Source: an uncultured Chlorobiaceae bacterium (GTDB taxonomy: Bacteria; Bacteroidota; Chlorobiia; Chlorobiales; Chlorobiaceae). Taken from it: 64,000 bases of DNA. The position numbers were made by a program, and so were the translations under genes. Below are positions 9,401 through 18,420 of this stretch, one piece after another (within the stretch, counting starts at the first letter, position 1; every line of letters begins with the position of its first letter). A model generated the notes under the pieces. It had not been told where the DNA came from. It saw only the letters and a list, made by a program, of their open reading frames with translations, and ran no database searches. The stretch spans positions 30,428-94,427 of the forward strand of contig CAINOC010000004.1 in NCBI GenBank assembly GCA_903851385.1, read 5' to 3'.

Positions 9401-10828
9401 TCACACGTCAAGCTTTTTCAGAAGAACCTCATTGACCATTTTCGGATTAGCCTTGCCTTTCATACGGCTCATGCACTGTCCTACAAAAAAGCCAAGGAGC
9501 TGACTCTTTCCGCCGCGATAAGCGGCAAGCTGGCTTGGGTTAGCTGCTAGAATTTCATCGATAACGCTCTCAATCGCGCCACTGTCTGAAACCTGGGCAA
9601 GACCATCACGGTCAACAATATCCAACGCAGAAGCTTTATCCGTCAGCATCACTTCAAACACCTGCCTAGACATTGTATTACTTATCGTACCTTTAGTTAC
9701 AAGGTTGATCATTCCACCAAGTCGCTCTGGGGAAATAGGAAATTCGCTTATATCAAGGTGCTTTTCATTTAACGTACTCATTACTATTCCCATAACGGTG
9801 TTCGCTGTTGCTTTAGCATCACCAGCAATAGTCAATGTACTCTCAAAATAATCGGCGACCTCTCTCTCCACAGTAAGAACTCCTGCATCATACGCCGGAA
9901 TGGCATACTCCGCTACAAAACGGCTTGCACGGACTTCAGGAAATTCAGGAAGCTCACTCTGCATTCGATCAAGCATATCCTGATCAACAAGCACAGGAAT
10001 CAGATCAGGATCGGGGAAGTAACGATAATCATGCGCAAACTCCTTTCCCCTCATTGAACGGGTCTCTCCCTTGTCAGCATCCCAAAGTCTGGTTTCCTGA
10101 ATGATAACGCCGCCACTTTCCAGAATTTCCTTATGGCGATCAGCCTCAAACTCAATGGCTTTTTCAACATTCTTGAACGAGTTCATATTCTTGATCTCGG
10201 TTCGGGTACCATACTCCGTAGACCCTACAGGCCGGAGAGAAACGTTGGCATCACAGCGGAGGCTTCCTTCCTCCATGTTTCCATCAGAAATACCTAGATA
10301 TTTAACAATCTGCCGGACTTTCTGCAGATATGCGGAAGCCTCCCTTGGAGTACGCATATCAGGGTAACTGACGATCTCAAGCAATGGTACACCGCTTCGG
10401 TTCAGATCGATGTAGGTTTCCTCTCCGATATCATGAATCGACTTGCCGGCATCCTCTTCAATATGAATTCTGATCAGCCTGATAACCTTTTCGCCCTCAC
10501 CGGCCTCAATTTTGAGAACTCCTTCACTGCAGATAGGCTCTTCAAACTGCGAAATCTGGTAGCCTTTCGGCAGATCAGGATAAAAATAGTTTTTACGGGC
10601 GAGAATAGAACTTGGTGCAATAGTGCAGCCCATTGCAAGTCCAAGTTTAACCGCATCCTCAACGACACGACGGTTAAGTACAGGCAGTGCTCCTGGAAGA
10701 GCAAGACAGACGGGGCAGACATTGCTGTTGGCTGGTTTTCCAAAAAGAGCAGAACAACCGCAGAAAGCCTTGCTTGCTGTGTTAAGCTGACAATGGACCT
10801 CAAGGCCCACTACTAATTCATACTTCAT
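9401..10828 (-). CDS. gatB: Asp-tRNA(Asn)/Glu-tRNA(Gln) amidotransferase subunit B
   Basis: A 475-residue GatB. The N-terminus [21 protein letters not shown] and the signature block around residues 135-160 ([19 protein letters not shown]) are diagnostic; FCGC and CPVC supply zinc-site cysteines. The C-terminal YqeY-like tail (residues 330 onward) ends with [16 protein letters not shown], which contacts tRNA. With GatA and GatC it converts mischarged Glu-tRNA(Gln) and/or Asp-tRNA(Asn) to the amide form in the cytoplasm. Neither gatA nor gatC is in the window. It converges on xseB. Confidence 0.97.
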   Translation of the reverse strand: MKYELVVGLEVHCQLNTASKAFCGCSALFGKPANSNVCPVCLALPGALPVLNRRVVEDAVKLGLAMGCTIAPSSILARKNYFYPDLPKGYQISQFEEPICSEGVLKIEAGEGEKVIRLIRIHIEEDAGKSIHDIGEETYIDLNRSGVPLLEIVSYPDMRTPREASAYLQKVRQIVKYLGISDGNMEEGSLRCDANVSLRPVGSTEYGTRTEIKNMNSFKNVEKAIEFEADRHKEILESGGVIIQETRLWDADKGETRSMRGKEFAHDYRYFPDPDLIPVLVDQDMLDRMQSELPEFPEVRASRFVAEYAIPAYDAGVLTVEREVADYFESTLTIAGDAKATANTVMGIVMSTLNEKHLDISEFPISPERLGGMINLVTKGTISNTMSRQVFEVMLTDKASALDIVDRDGLAQVSDSGAIESVIDEILAANPSQLAAYRGGKSQLLGFFVGQCMSRMKGKANPKMVNEVLLKKLDV

Positions 10829-10899
10829 TAAAAAAAATAACGTTATGGAAAAACACCAGTTCGTTTACACCGGGGCCTCTCCTGCTTATAAAAAACTTT

Positions 10900-11445
10900 T
10901 CAGTATTGCCGATAAGAAAACTTCTGGCCACCCACCGTCGCTTCAGCCATAATTCCAGCCTTCGGAAGCACAAAAACAGCTACTCCATGAGAAAAATCAA
11001 TAGTGGTAGCCGCCCCAGTAGTAGCCACGACTCCCTCTACCTGGGCATTCAACTCATAATTTCCCCTTTTGAAATTATCCAGCTCTGCCTTGTCCTTAAA
11101 AAATATGATTTCCGAAAAAGACTGTCCGCCAAGCTGCGGGCCTACATTGAGCTGTGTAATCGATGAATGTCCGACAAGAGTATTAAGCTCATAGACATAA
11201 CCATTACCATGCCCCCCTCCCAGCATCATGAAGCCACCTTTGAAAACATCAGGAAAAACAGCATATCCATAGGCTTTTTCAAAAAAACGATCAAGCGCAG
11301 GAGCATTCTTCCTGAAAAACTCAACTCCGGCTTTCGCACGATCCCCGTCAGCCGGATCCCATCCTGCCTTAGCAGTGGAAAAAACCAATCCCGCAAGCAT
11401 AAATGCCAGCACACCAATTCTCATCATTTTCATCTTCTTCATCAT
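10900..11445 (-). CDS. Exported SYLF-domain (YSC84-like) lipid-binding protein
   Basis: A 181-residue protein with a signal peptide (MMKKMK followed by a hydrophobic core and AKA-G near residue 27). The mature part is one SYLF domain: KAYGYAVFPDVFKGGFMMLGGGHGNG, LGGQSFSEIIFFKDKAELDNFKRG and a GVAVFVLPKAGIMAEATVGGQKFSY ending. SYLF domains bind phosphoinositides in eukaryotes; the bacterial role, in the periplasm, is unknown. It stands alone between gatB and the truncated clpB, with about 220 bases of repeat-like sequence upstream. Exact cleavage site not determined. Confidence 0.85.
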   Translation of the reverse strand: MMKKMKMMRIGVLAFMLAGLVFSTAKAGWDPADGDRAKAGVEFFRKNAPALDRFFEKAYGYAVFPDVFKGGFMMLGGGHGNGYVYELNTLVGHSSITQLNVGPQLGGQSFSEIIFFKDKAELDNFKRGNYELNAQVEGVVATTGAATTIDFSHGVAVFVLPKAGIMAEATVGGQKFSYRQY

Positions 11446-11574
11446 TTGGGCGTATTTACGTGTTTAATAAAATCCCGGCATAGAAAACATCCAATGATAT
11501 GCAACCGGTAATGTACAATTTTCACTCGAATAAATCACACATCCCACCTTCGCTACCTTTCTATCAGTTTAAAC

Positions 11575-11640
11575 CACCATCCAGTGCTCACCTCAGAGAT
11601 CCCTCACTGCGTTTCGGGATGACAAAAAGCAAGTCAGGAT
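11575..11640. repeat. Repeat-like sequence next to the clpB end
   Basis: The stretch contains AGAGATCCCTCACTGCG and TTTCGGGATGACAAAAAG, a short pattern (ATCCCTC...CGGGATGAC with ATCCC/GGGAT arms) that resembles dispersed palindromic intergenic repeats I know from many bacterial genomes. It lies in the gap between the SYLF gene and the premature end of clpB. No second copy was noticed in this window, so calling it a repeat is by resemblance only. Confidence 0.4.
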
Positions 11641-11663
11641 TGACAAAAGAGAACCCGATTCAG

Positions 11664-12986
11664 TTATCCACCAGCTTCGAGTTCGCGCTTCAGGGCTTCG
11701 CGTTCGATTTCGAGACGGCGAATCTCGCGATTGATGCGGTCGAGTTCTTCGGGGCTGCTGTCTATTTCCAGCCTCAGACGTGAAGAGGCCTCGTCAATCA
11801 GATCGATTGCCTTGTCGGGGAGAAAACGGTCTGAAATATAACGGTTCGAGAGTTCGGCGGCGGCAACAATTGCGGCATCCTTGATTCTTACTCCATGATG
11901 AATTTCATATTTCTCCTTGAGACCTCGCAGAATGGACACGGTGTCATCCACGCTGGGCTGATCGACCACGACGGTCTGAAAGCGGCGCTCAAGAGCGGCA
12001 TCTTTTTCAATATGCTTGCGGTACTCATCAAGTGTTGTTGCGCCTATACAGCGAAGTTCTCCGCGGGCAAGCGCGGGCTTGAGGATATTTGCAGCATCCA
12101 TTGAGCCTTCGGCAGAACCTGCTCCTACAAGCAGATGGATTTCATCAATAAAGAGAATAATCTCACCATCAGACGCCTGCACTTCACGTACGACCGCCTT
12201 CAGTCGTTCCTCAAACTCACCGCGAAACTTTGCACCGGCAACAAGCTGGGCAATATCAAGCGCAGCAATCTGTTTGCTCTTCAGGTTTTCAGGTACATCA
12301 CCGGCAACAATGCGCTGTGCGATTCCCTCTACAATAGCGGTTTTACCAACCCCCGGCTCACCTATCAACACCGGATTATTCTTGGTGCGCCGGCTGAGAA
12401 TCTGCAACACCCTGCGAATTTCTTCATCACGACCGATAACCGGATCGAGTTTTCCTTTGCGGGCCTGGTCGTTCAGGTTGCGCGAATATTTTTTCAGTGA
12501 ATTATAGGTCTCCTCAGCACTCTGACTGGTCACTCGCTGCGTTCCCCTGATAGTGGCAAGCACCTTGAGAATGGCTTCACGGTTAATACCCGAATCCTTA
12601 AGCATACGCGAAACGTTGAGCCCTGCTTCACTCATGGCAATAAGCAGGTGCTCTGAACTGATATAGTCATCTTTCAGCTTTTCAGCCTCTTTCAAGGCTA
12701 CATCAAAGACCTTGCCGAGATTCTGTGAAAGATACTGTCCCGTTGCCGAAGCGCCCGTTACCTTAGGAATTCTCTCTATTTCGCGATCAAGCGCCGCAAG
12801 CAGGGTTTCTGCGGGAGCTTCAAGCTTCTGCGCTATCTGCACAGCAATACTGCTGTTATCTTCAAGCATGGCCAAAAGCAAATGTTCCGGCTCTATCTGC
12901 TGCTGCTGCCTGCTGCTGGCAAGCGTGGATGCTGCCTGCAATGCCTCCTGGGCTTTTACCGTAAATTTGTTAGGATCAAACTGCAT
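11664..12986 (-). pseudogene. clpB: ClpB disaggregase, truncated in the middle domain
   Basis: The start is taken at ATG 12986 ([16 protein letters not shown]), the usual ClpB N-terminus. The 440 residues cover the Clp N-domain (1-145), NBD1 with Walker A GEPGVGKT and Walker [15 protein letters not shown], and the first helix of the coiled-coil middle domain ([15 protein letters not shown]...[13 protein letters not shown]), then TAA. Full ClpB is about 860 residues; the rest of the middle domain and the whole NBD2 are absent and do not resume in the 220 bases downstream. ClpB hexamers thread aggregated protein with DnaK; without NBD2 this product should not act as a normal disaggregase. It may be a decayed extra copy, or a stable N-domain/NBD1 protein. 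Confidence 0.85.
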
Positions 12987-13095
12987 GATGGTGAATGTTT
13001 TTGGATCATTACCGCAAGCCATAGAAACTACTTACTGTATAACAATGGATATGAGAAAAAAGTTAACGCATACTACTCGAATACTCGCCATACCA

Positions 13096-13139
13096 GAAAA
13101 GAAAAAAGGCTACGGCACTCTATACTGCCGCAACCTTTT
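13096..13139 (-). terminator. Rho-independent terminator after the 100-residue protein gene
   Basis: On the minus strand an imperfect stem pairs AAAGGTTGCGGCA with TGCCGTAGCCTTT across an eight-base loop and is followed by TTTCTTTT. It lies between the small gene at 13190-13492 and clpB, so it should end the former's transcript before clpB. Confidence 0.7.
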
Positions 13140-13189
13140 AAAAGCTGTTAAAATGAGGTTTTTCACTCTCCCCTGACTTCCCCTATCCG

Positions 13190-13492
13190 TTATCCGGAAT
13201 GAGAGGAATTGTCCACTGGCGGTTTCGGCCAATTCTTGATGAAAGAACTTACAACCTGACGGAGAATCTGGGCGCTGGTAGAGAGCAGTTCAACACCTTT
13301 TTCCTGAATGTTCCTCTGCGTATCGAGCTGATCCTTGAACAGCTCAACACTCGCCGGATCATAATTCCCCTGACTGACGTAAGCATCAATTACCTCTTCA
13401 GCTTCATCAAAAGGCAAGTTGAAAACCCTGAAACCAAGCTTCGCTCTCTCAAGAGAGTCAAGAACTTTCAGACCAGTGTTCTGTTGCTCCAT
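13190..13492 (-). CDS. Small protein of unknown function
   Basis: A 100-residue soluble, mostly helical protein starting MEQQNTGLKVLDSLERAKLG. It contains an acidic helix (FNLPFDEAEEVIDAYVSQGN) and a longer amphipathic helix (LDTQRNIQEKGVELLSTSAQIL), ending with a proline-rich tail. I recognise no domain. It has its own terminator just downstream (13096-13139) and AT-rich sequence upstream, so it seems to be a single-gene unit. Its conservative, codon-typical reading frame argues that it is real; function unknown. Confidence 0.6.
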   Translation of the reverse strand: MEQQNTGLKVLDSLERAKLGFRVFNLPFDEAEEVIDAYVSQGNYDPASVELFKDQLDTQRNIQEKGVELLSTSAQILRQVVSSFIKNWPKPPVDNSSHSG

Positions 13493-13607
13493 AACATTTC
13501 TGTTTTTTTTTCGTCTATAGAATAAATGACCCTAACTACCTTATAATAACGGAAATATAACAATGTTTTTCAACAACTATCGGAAAGTAACCCGCACGAC
13601 ATACCCA

Positions 13608-14630
13608 TTACCGGGGCTTCCCTCCGCCTCTTCCAATCAGGGTTTCAGCTAGCAGAAAAAAAAGACCGGCCGCAAGAAAATACTGAGAAAGCGGCACACG
13701 CTCCACAGGCTCCATCACCCAGCGGGATGCTTCCTCGATATGGTTAATCCGTTCAGATATTTCACGGTTCACGGTATTATCAGCCTTACTGCGGAAATAT
13801 AATCCGCCTGCCTCATGAGCCAGCTTCTGCAATGTTTCGCTATGGAAACTCGTCGCTATGGCCCGTCCGTGTTCGTCACGCTTGACTCCTTCTCCGCCCC
13901 CCCCTAACGGAATCACAACAGGCGAACTCATGCCTACTCCGATGACAAAAACATGGATCCCGTCCTGTTCCATCCTTTTTGCTTCAGCCAGAAAATCACC
14001 GGGATGATCTTCACCGTCACTCAGCAATACAACAATCTTCTCTCCTTTTATTCCCGACTGCGGATGATTTTCCGTTTCTGGTTTCAGGAGTTTCCTGGAA
14101 AGCTCAAGTGCGGAGCGAAACACGGTTCCCTGCTCTTCGATCAGATCGGGTGACGCCATTCCAAGCAGCGCATCAAAAGCCTCCTGATCAGTGGTAAGAG
14201 GGCACTGCACGAGAGGAGCTGCAGCAAAAAGCAGAATAGCTCTTCGGCCTCCCTTGACAGCTCGACTGATGCTGGCAATTTCCTGCTTAGCCTGGCCAAG
14301 ACGATCCGGCTGCACATCCCTGGCCGTCATACTGCGGGAAATATCAAGCACAAAAACCAGATCTGCACCTTTTCGCATTACCGGGCGACCTCCACTGGTA
14401 AGACGTGGACCACTCAAAGAGAACAACATGAGGCCCATGCCGCAAAACAGCATGACTTTTTTCAGAATGAGAACCCATAGCCGTAAACCTGGCATTATGG
14501 CACGAGACATAAGCGAACTGGCAAGCGCTTCTCGAGCTTGAAGCTGCCTCATAACCCCATAGCCCAGAATCACAGCAAGAGGAATAAGAAGAAGCATGTA
14601 GCCAATATTTTCAGGCCAGGCAAAACTCAT
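13608..14630 (-). CDS. batB: BatB-like von Willebrand factor A membrane protein
   Basis: A 340-residue protein with two N-terminal membrane helices (about 10-28 and 52-74), a VWA domain (about 90-295) and a C-terminal helix (YFLAAGLFFLLAETLIG). The MIDAS metal site is intact: VFVLDISRS gives D96-x-S98-x-S100, and LLSDGEDHPG supplies the distal aspartate. Bat proteins belong to aerotolerance/stress loci with MoxR ATPases and DUF58 proteins and probably act at the periplasmic face. It follows batA by 69 bases. The MoxR and DUF58 genes lie 7-9 kb upstream, separated by unrelated genes. Confidence 0.88.
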   Translation of the reverse strand: MSFAWPENIGYMLLLIPLAVILGYGVMRQLQAREALASSLMSRAIMPGLRLWVLILKKVMLFCGMGLMLFSLSGPRLTSGGRPVMRKGADLVFVLDISRSMTARDVQPDRLGQAKQEIASISRAVKGGRRAILLFAAAPLVQCPLTTDQEAFDALLGMASPDLIEEQGTVFRSALELSRKLLKPETENHPQSGIKGEKIVVLLSDGEDHPGDFLAEAKRMEQDGIHVFVIGVGMSSPVVIPLGGGGEGVKRDEHGRAIATSFHSETLQKLAHEAGGLYFRSKADNTVNREISERINHIEEASRWVMEPVERVPLSQYFLAAGLFFLLAETLIGRGGGKPR

Positions 14631-14699
14631 ACGTGTAATTTCATTCTGTGGGCATTTCGGTTACAGCGATTCGTCATAAAGACAAACGACTTCAAGAGG

Positions 14700-15710
14700 C
14701 TACGGTATCCGCAAGAATCGGGTATTTGACAATATGATTTCAAGAAAAATGAGCGCGAGCACAATCAACACCAATCGGGTAAACAATCCTGACCGATGCT
14801 CCATAATCGTCCCTGACGTCCGTTTTTTCTCCAGCCGGTCAATGGCTTTCATGGTTTCACCAAATGCCGCAGGATCTTTCACCTCAAAATACCTGCCGCC
14901 AGTAGTTCTGGCAATACCACGAAGTGACTCTTCATCCAGCTCCGGGTGATTGCCTTTTTCCCCTGATAGATTCGGAGGATTACCCGGGCTTATAACACCG
15001 GCGTTAATTGCATATATCCTGATCCCGCTCTGCAGGGCCAACCCGGCAGCAGTTGAGGGACCAACCTCTCCGGTATTATTCTCACCATCGGTCACAAGAA
15101 TGACAGCCTTATTTGACGATTCCGAAGCCTTAAGCCTGTTGACGGCGATAAGAATTGCAGTACCTATGGCTGTCCCTTCATCCTGTATCACAGCTGGCGT
15201 AAGGCGGTCGAGCAACATTGCAAGGACATCATGATCAATCGTCAGCGGACACTGTGTATATCCCTTTCCGCGAAACACCACGAGCCCGATCCTGTCGTTC
15301 GAACGATGCAGTACAAAGTTGCGGGCAACTTCCTTTGCAGCATCAAGACGGCTTTCACCGGCAAAATCCTTCTGCAGCATTGAGTCTGAAATATCGAGCA
15401 CAAGCATGACATCGATACCATTTGCTTCGGCTTCTGTCTGACGGTACAGAAGATGGGGACCGGTAAGGGCGATAACGGAGAGGAAGAGAGCGCTCCAGCG
15501 CAGCCATTGAGGCAGTAACCGCAAGATGCGGCCAGCTCCAAATCCCAAGTCACGCAGGGACTCAAGACCGGGAAAGAGAATAGCCGGCCCTTTACCACGC
15601 CGTTCATGCCTCTCTTTGAACCAGGCTGCGAGAAGAAGCACAGGCAGAAGGAGCAGCCACCAAGGCTCCGCAAGCTCAAGGCTGGGTATACGAGCGAACC
15701 ACTCCTGCAT
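14700..15710 (-). CDS. batA: BatA-like von Willebrand factor A membrane protein
   Basis: A 336-residue homologue of the downstream BatB. Helices at about 17-30 and 68-86 and near the C-terminus (LFTRLVLIVLALIFLEIIL) flank a VWA domain. The MIDAS site reads VMLVLDISDSM with D106, S108 and S110, followed by DEGTAIG and LVTDGENN. The second gene batB has the same architecture, so the two probably form a heteromeric membrane complex. Its substrate is unknown in this phylum. There are about 260 bases upstream to the toxin-antitoxin genes on the other strand; this gap holds the promoters of both directions. Confidence 0.88.
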   Translation of the reverse strand: MQEWFARIPSLELAEPWWLLLLPVLLLAAWFKERHERRGKGPAILFPGLESLRDLGFGAGRILRLLPQWLRWSALFLSVIALTGPHLLYRQTEAEANGIDVMLVLDISDSMLQKDFAGESRLDAAKEVARNFVLHRSNDRIGLVVFRGKGYTQCPLTIDHDVLAMLLDRLTPAVIQDEGTAIGTAILIAVNRLKASESSNKAVILVTDGENNTGEVGPSTAAGLALQSGIRIYAINAGVISPGNPPNLSGEKGNHPELDEESLRGIARTTGGRYFEVKDPAAFGETMKAIDRLEKKRTSGTIMEHRSGLFTRLVLIVLALIFLEIILSNTRFLRIP

Positions 15711-15969
15711 AGGCGAAATATTTTACCTCAAAGATGCAAAATCCCCGGTTAAATTCCCTCTAAACCATTGAACTCCAAACTCTAAAGAGTCCGGAGCTTT
15801 TCAGACTCCATTCCCTTCACTTCCGATTTGCACCCAAGCAATAACTCTTCAGGAGATTCCGACTATTCTATTAATAAATCAATCAAAGCTCTTACAGTAT
15901 TTTGTTTTTTTTATAAATAATACGCACTATTCAGTTAGTGATTATCAGAATGCTTTGAGAAAGGAGATC

Positions 15970-16446
15970 ATGGGCACAAACACTATAAGCACAGTACTGG
16001 CGAAGCAAATGATTGAGGTGGCCGCCATCAATAGTGTTTCTATCATCAGTACTCCAGAGGGCTGGTTTGCGATGTTAAAGCTTGGTGCAACCGAAAAACC
16101 ACTTGGTACACAACGCACTGATAAACCCCGGATATGGCGGAGCTTGGACCGTTGCGTTGAATACCTGAAAAACGAGTTGCATATAGTCCGGTTCGAACTT
16201 TTGGATGCAAGCCAGTCCTGCAATATTGCTCTAAAGGGTGGTAAGTCCCGAATAGATGCTTCTGTAAGATTACGCAATGCCCATGAAGCAGCCGCTCACG
16301 ACAAATGGTTTCGTCAACAGGTTGAAGAGGGAGTTGCAGAAGCTGATGACCCTGATACAACATGGATATCAAACTATGAAGCTGACGCCAGCTGGAGTAA
16401 AAAAAGGGATGAACTTCTCAATAAGGCAGAAGGAGGCGTCGATTGA
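15970..16446 (+). CDS. Probable antitoxin: ParC-like N-domain fused to PaaA2-like tail
   Basis: The start is placed at ATG 15970 because AAGGAGA lies just upstream; the longer frame begins at a TTG at 15955. The 158-residue product has two parts. The first (about 5-80: MIEVAAINSVSIISTPEGWF...LGTQRTDKPRIWRSLDRCVEYLK) resembles the ParC-type partition-associated family. The second (about 105-150: AHEAAAHDKWFRQQVEEGVAEADD...ISNYEAD) matches the HDxWFRxxVxEGL pattern of PaaA2-type antitoxins that wrap ParE toxins. Its TGA stop overlaps the TTG start of the ParE-like gene. The fusion is inferred from remembered patterns and should be searched. Confidence 0.65.
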   Translation: MGTNTISTVLAKQMIEVAAINSVSIISTPEGWFAMLKLGATEKPLGTQRTDKPRIWRSLDRCVEYLKNELHIVRFELLDASQSCNIALKGGKSRIDASVRLRNAHEAAAHDKWFRQQVEEGVAEADDPDTTWISNYEADASWSKKRDELLNKAEGGVD

Positions 16447-16730
16447 ATCTGGTTTGGCTGCCTTCAGCGATAGCAAATCGTGATTCACAGTTGGAATATA
16501 TCGCCCGGAACAATGTTCGGGCTGCTATTGAGCAAGGAGACAGAATAGCCAAGCAGGTTGTTCAACTGATTGAACATCCCGAAATTGGACGTCAAGGCCG
16601 CATCGAAGGTACTCGCGAGCTGGTTGTAAGCCGCACTCCATTTATTCTTGTCTACCGCATAAACAGTGATCGGATTGAACTTATCCGACTATTGCATGGC
16701 GCTCAACAGTGGCCTCCCTTACAGAAATAG
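16443..16730 (+). CDS. parE: ParE/RelE-superfamily toxin
   Basis: A 95-residue protein that begins with TTG overlapping the antitoxin stop (TTGA), with AAGGAGG eleven bases before. The sequence LVWLPSAIANRDSQLEYIARNN...AAIEQGDRIAKQVVQLIEHPEIGRQGR followed by TRELVVSRTPFILVYRI and LRLLHGAQQWP is typical of ParE-like toxins, including the terminal VLHxxxxWP block. ParE toxins inhibit DNA gyrase, while RelE cousins cut mRNA; the charged C-terminal residues here fit ParE better. The pair sits within the split Bat locus and may be a recent insertion. Confidence 0.88.
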   Translation: MNLVWLPSAIANRDSQLEYIARNNVRAAIEQGDRIAKQVVQLIEHPEIGRQGRIEGTRELVVSRTPFILVYRINSDRIELIRLLHGAQQWPPLQK

Positions 16731-16875
16731 CAACTGACCGAGCAAAACCTTGAAATTGTGAGCAATCAATTGTTACCCTGACCAGCCTCTAAAAGATTAT
16801 GTCGCAAGAAAGCCCTACAGAAAACGTCCATACAATTGGATAGCGTAATATCTTCATGATATTCCATACAGCGCG

Positions 16876-16883
16876 CCCCCCCC
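16876..16883 (+). repeat. Eight-base cytosine run upstream of the PepSY gene
   Basis: A homopolymeric run of eight C residues lies 43 bases upstream of the PepSY gene start at 16926, between the toxin gene and that start. Such runs can slip during replication and change promoter spacing, but no regulatory effect can be shown from one sequence. Confidence 0.5.
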
Positions 16884-16925
16884 GATTTGATCTATTTTTA
16901 AAACGATAAACGAAGAGATGTTACG

Positions 16926-18122
16926 ATGAGTGTGCCTGCTGTTAAAAAGACACCACGGAAGGTGTTCATAAAATTACATCGATGGACTGGATTATTGCTC
17001 CTTGCTTTCCTTTTTATAGCTGGATTTACCGGTGCGGCTATCTCCTTTCGCGGTGAATTGGAGCGAATGATCAATCCCCATCTTTTTGTGGTTGAGCCAT
17101 GCTCCAAGTCGCGCCCTTATGCTGAAATTATAACAACTGTTGAATCGCGATTTCCTGATGCATTTGCAGGCATGTTGAGGCTGCCGAAAAAGAGTGATGA
17201 TGCTTTAGTGGTGTCGTTACGAGCAAAGCAGGATGCACCCGGCAGGCAAAAGCCACAAACAGGATTGGAAAACTCAATAAGGTTTGATCAGGTGATGGTA
17301 AATCCTTATTCCGGCGAGATACTTGGGCAGCGCAATACAACACAGTTTGTCCTGTCGCGAACGAATCTGCTGCCAGTGTTAAGCCGCCTTCATTATTCAC
17401 TGTTTCTCGGAAAACCAGGCATCCTGGTTATGGGATGGTGTGCGGTTGTATGGCTGGTTACCTTGTTTTTCGGCCTTACCTTAAGTTGGCCTGCAAAGAG
17501 CCATAGAGTGGCATCATGGCTTTCGGTGCTGAAGTTGCGGTTGAAAGAGGGAAATTATAAAATCAACTATGACCTTCACCAGTTTGCATCTGTTTTGATT
17601 TTTCCAATAATGGTGGTAGTTTCTTTTTCAGCAGTTTATTTGAATCTGCCTGAGGCCGTAACGCCGATCACAAATATCGTGGCACCGGTAACTCCGATTC
17701 CTCACATTAAGTCAAAAAGCCCGCTTCAAGTAACGGGTATCGGCTGCAGTGTGGATGATGCCATCAGGGTTATACAAAGCACTTTTCCAAAAACATTGGT
17801 ATACTCGGTGAATCGGGATATGAAGAATGGCGTTTATACCATTCGATTTCTTTTGCCCGGCGATATTTCGCCAAATGGAAACAACTATGCTTACATCTCT
17901 ATGGCGACCGGAGAGGTCGAACACTTGAGATTAGCTGAAACCGGCAGCGCGGGAGACCGGTTTATCAATTGGATGCGGCCGTTGCATAGCGGAAAAGCTT
18001 TTGGGCTTTTTGGTCAACTCGCTGTGTTTCTGGGAGCCATTTTTTTGTGTGTCATTTGCGTAACAGGTCTGAATGTTTATATAGGAAAAATCAGCCGTCG
18101 CCTGACGGTGGAAAAGGTCTAA
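16926..18122 (+). CDS. PepSY-associated membrane protein
   Basis: A 398-residue integral membrane protein of the PepSY/PiuB type. It begins with the signature KLHRWTGLLLLAFLFIAGFTGAA (helix 1, about 19-41), followed by a large periplasmic region, a second helix (GWCAVVWLVTLFFGLTLSWP), a third (VLIFPIMVVVSFSAVYLN), a PepSY-like segment with VNRDMKNGVYTIRFLLPG, and a last helix near the C-terminus (LFGQLAVFLGAIFLCVICVTGLNVYI). Relatives are found with siderophore uptake and act in metal reduction or electron transfer, but the ligand here is unknown. It is followed after 29 bases by a small exported protein gene in the same direction. Confidence 0.85.
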   Translation: MSVPAVKKTPRKVFIKLHRWTGLLLLAFLFIAGFTGAAISFRGELERMINPHLFVVEPCSKSRPYAEIITTVESRFPDAFAGMLRLPKKSDDALVVSLRAKQDAPGRQKPQTGLENSIRFDQVMVNPYSGEILGQRNTTQFVLSRTNLLPVLSRLHYSLFLGKPGILVMGWCAVVWLVTLFFGLTLSWPAKSHRVASWLSVLKLRLKEGNYKINYDLHQFASVLIFPIMVVVSFSAVYLNLPEAVTPITNIVAPVTPIPHIKSKSPLQVTGIGCSVDDAIRVIQSTFPKTLVYSVNRDMKNGVYTIRFLLPGDISPNGNNYAYISMATGEVEHLRLAETGSAGDRFINWMRPLHSGKAFGLFGQLAVFLGAIFLCVICVTGLNVYIGKISRRLTVEKV

Positions 18123-18151
18123 ACATCAATAAACCAAACAAACGAAGCCCT

Positions 18152-18358
18152 ATGAAAAAGAATTTTATTGCCGGTTGTATCGTATCTCTTGCAATGACAG
18201 GCCTCTTTGGAAGCGTCGCAATTGCCGAAGACAATCAAGCTGCTGATACCAAGCAGGTTGTTACCACTGAAGTAAAAGCTGAGGCAGTACCCACACCTGA
18301 AAAAACTGACTCAAAAACTGATGAGTGCTGTATTATGGGTGAACTGAAACCCTTATAA
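18152..18358 (+). CDS. Small exported protein with adjacent cysteines
   Basis: A 68-residue protein. Residues 1-25 are a signal peptide (MKKNFIAGCIVSLAMTGLFGS...AIA). The mature 43 residues are polar and acidic, rich in T, E, K and A, with a Cys-Cys pair near the end (KTDECCIMGELKPL). No known domain is recognised. It follows the PepSY membrane protein gene by 29 bases and is likely co-transcribed. The Cys-Cys-Ile-Met end could bind metal, which would fit a PepSY partner, but this is inference. A hairpin follows the gene. Confidence 0.6.
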   Translation: MKKNFIAGCIVSLAMTGLFGSVAIAEDNQAADTKQVVTTEVKAEAVPTPEKTDSKTDECCIMGELKPL

Positions 18359-18373
18359 GAACAAAGCCAAAAC

Positions 18374-18408
18374 TGCCGCGAAACATACTGAAGGAGCATT
18401 TCGCGGCA
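18374..18408. terminator. Hairpin between convergent genes
   Basis: Perfect ten-base arms TGCCGCGAAA and TTTCGCGGCA enclose a 15-base loop between the convergent small exported protein gene and the M16 protease gene. The T-run is short on both strands (GTTTTGG on the minus side, TTTT further on the plus side), so this is a probable bidirectional terminator. Confidence 0.6.
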
Positions 18409-18420
18409 AACGGGCATGTT

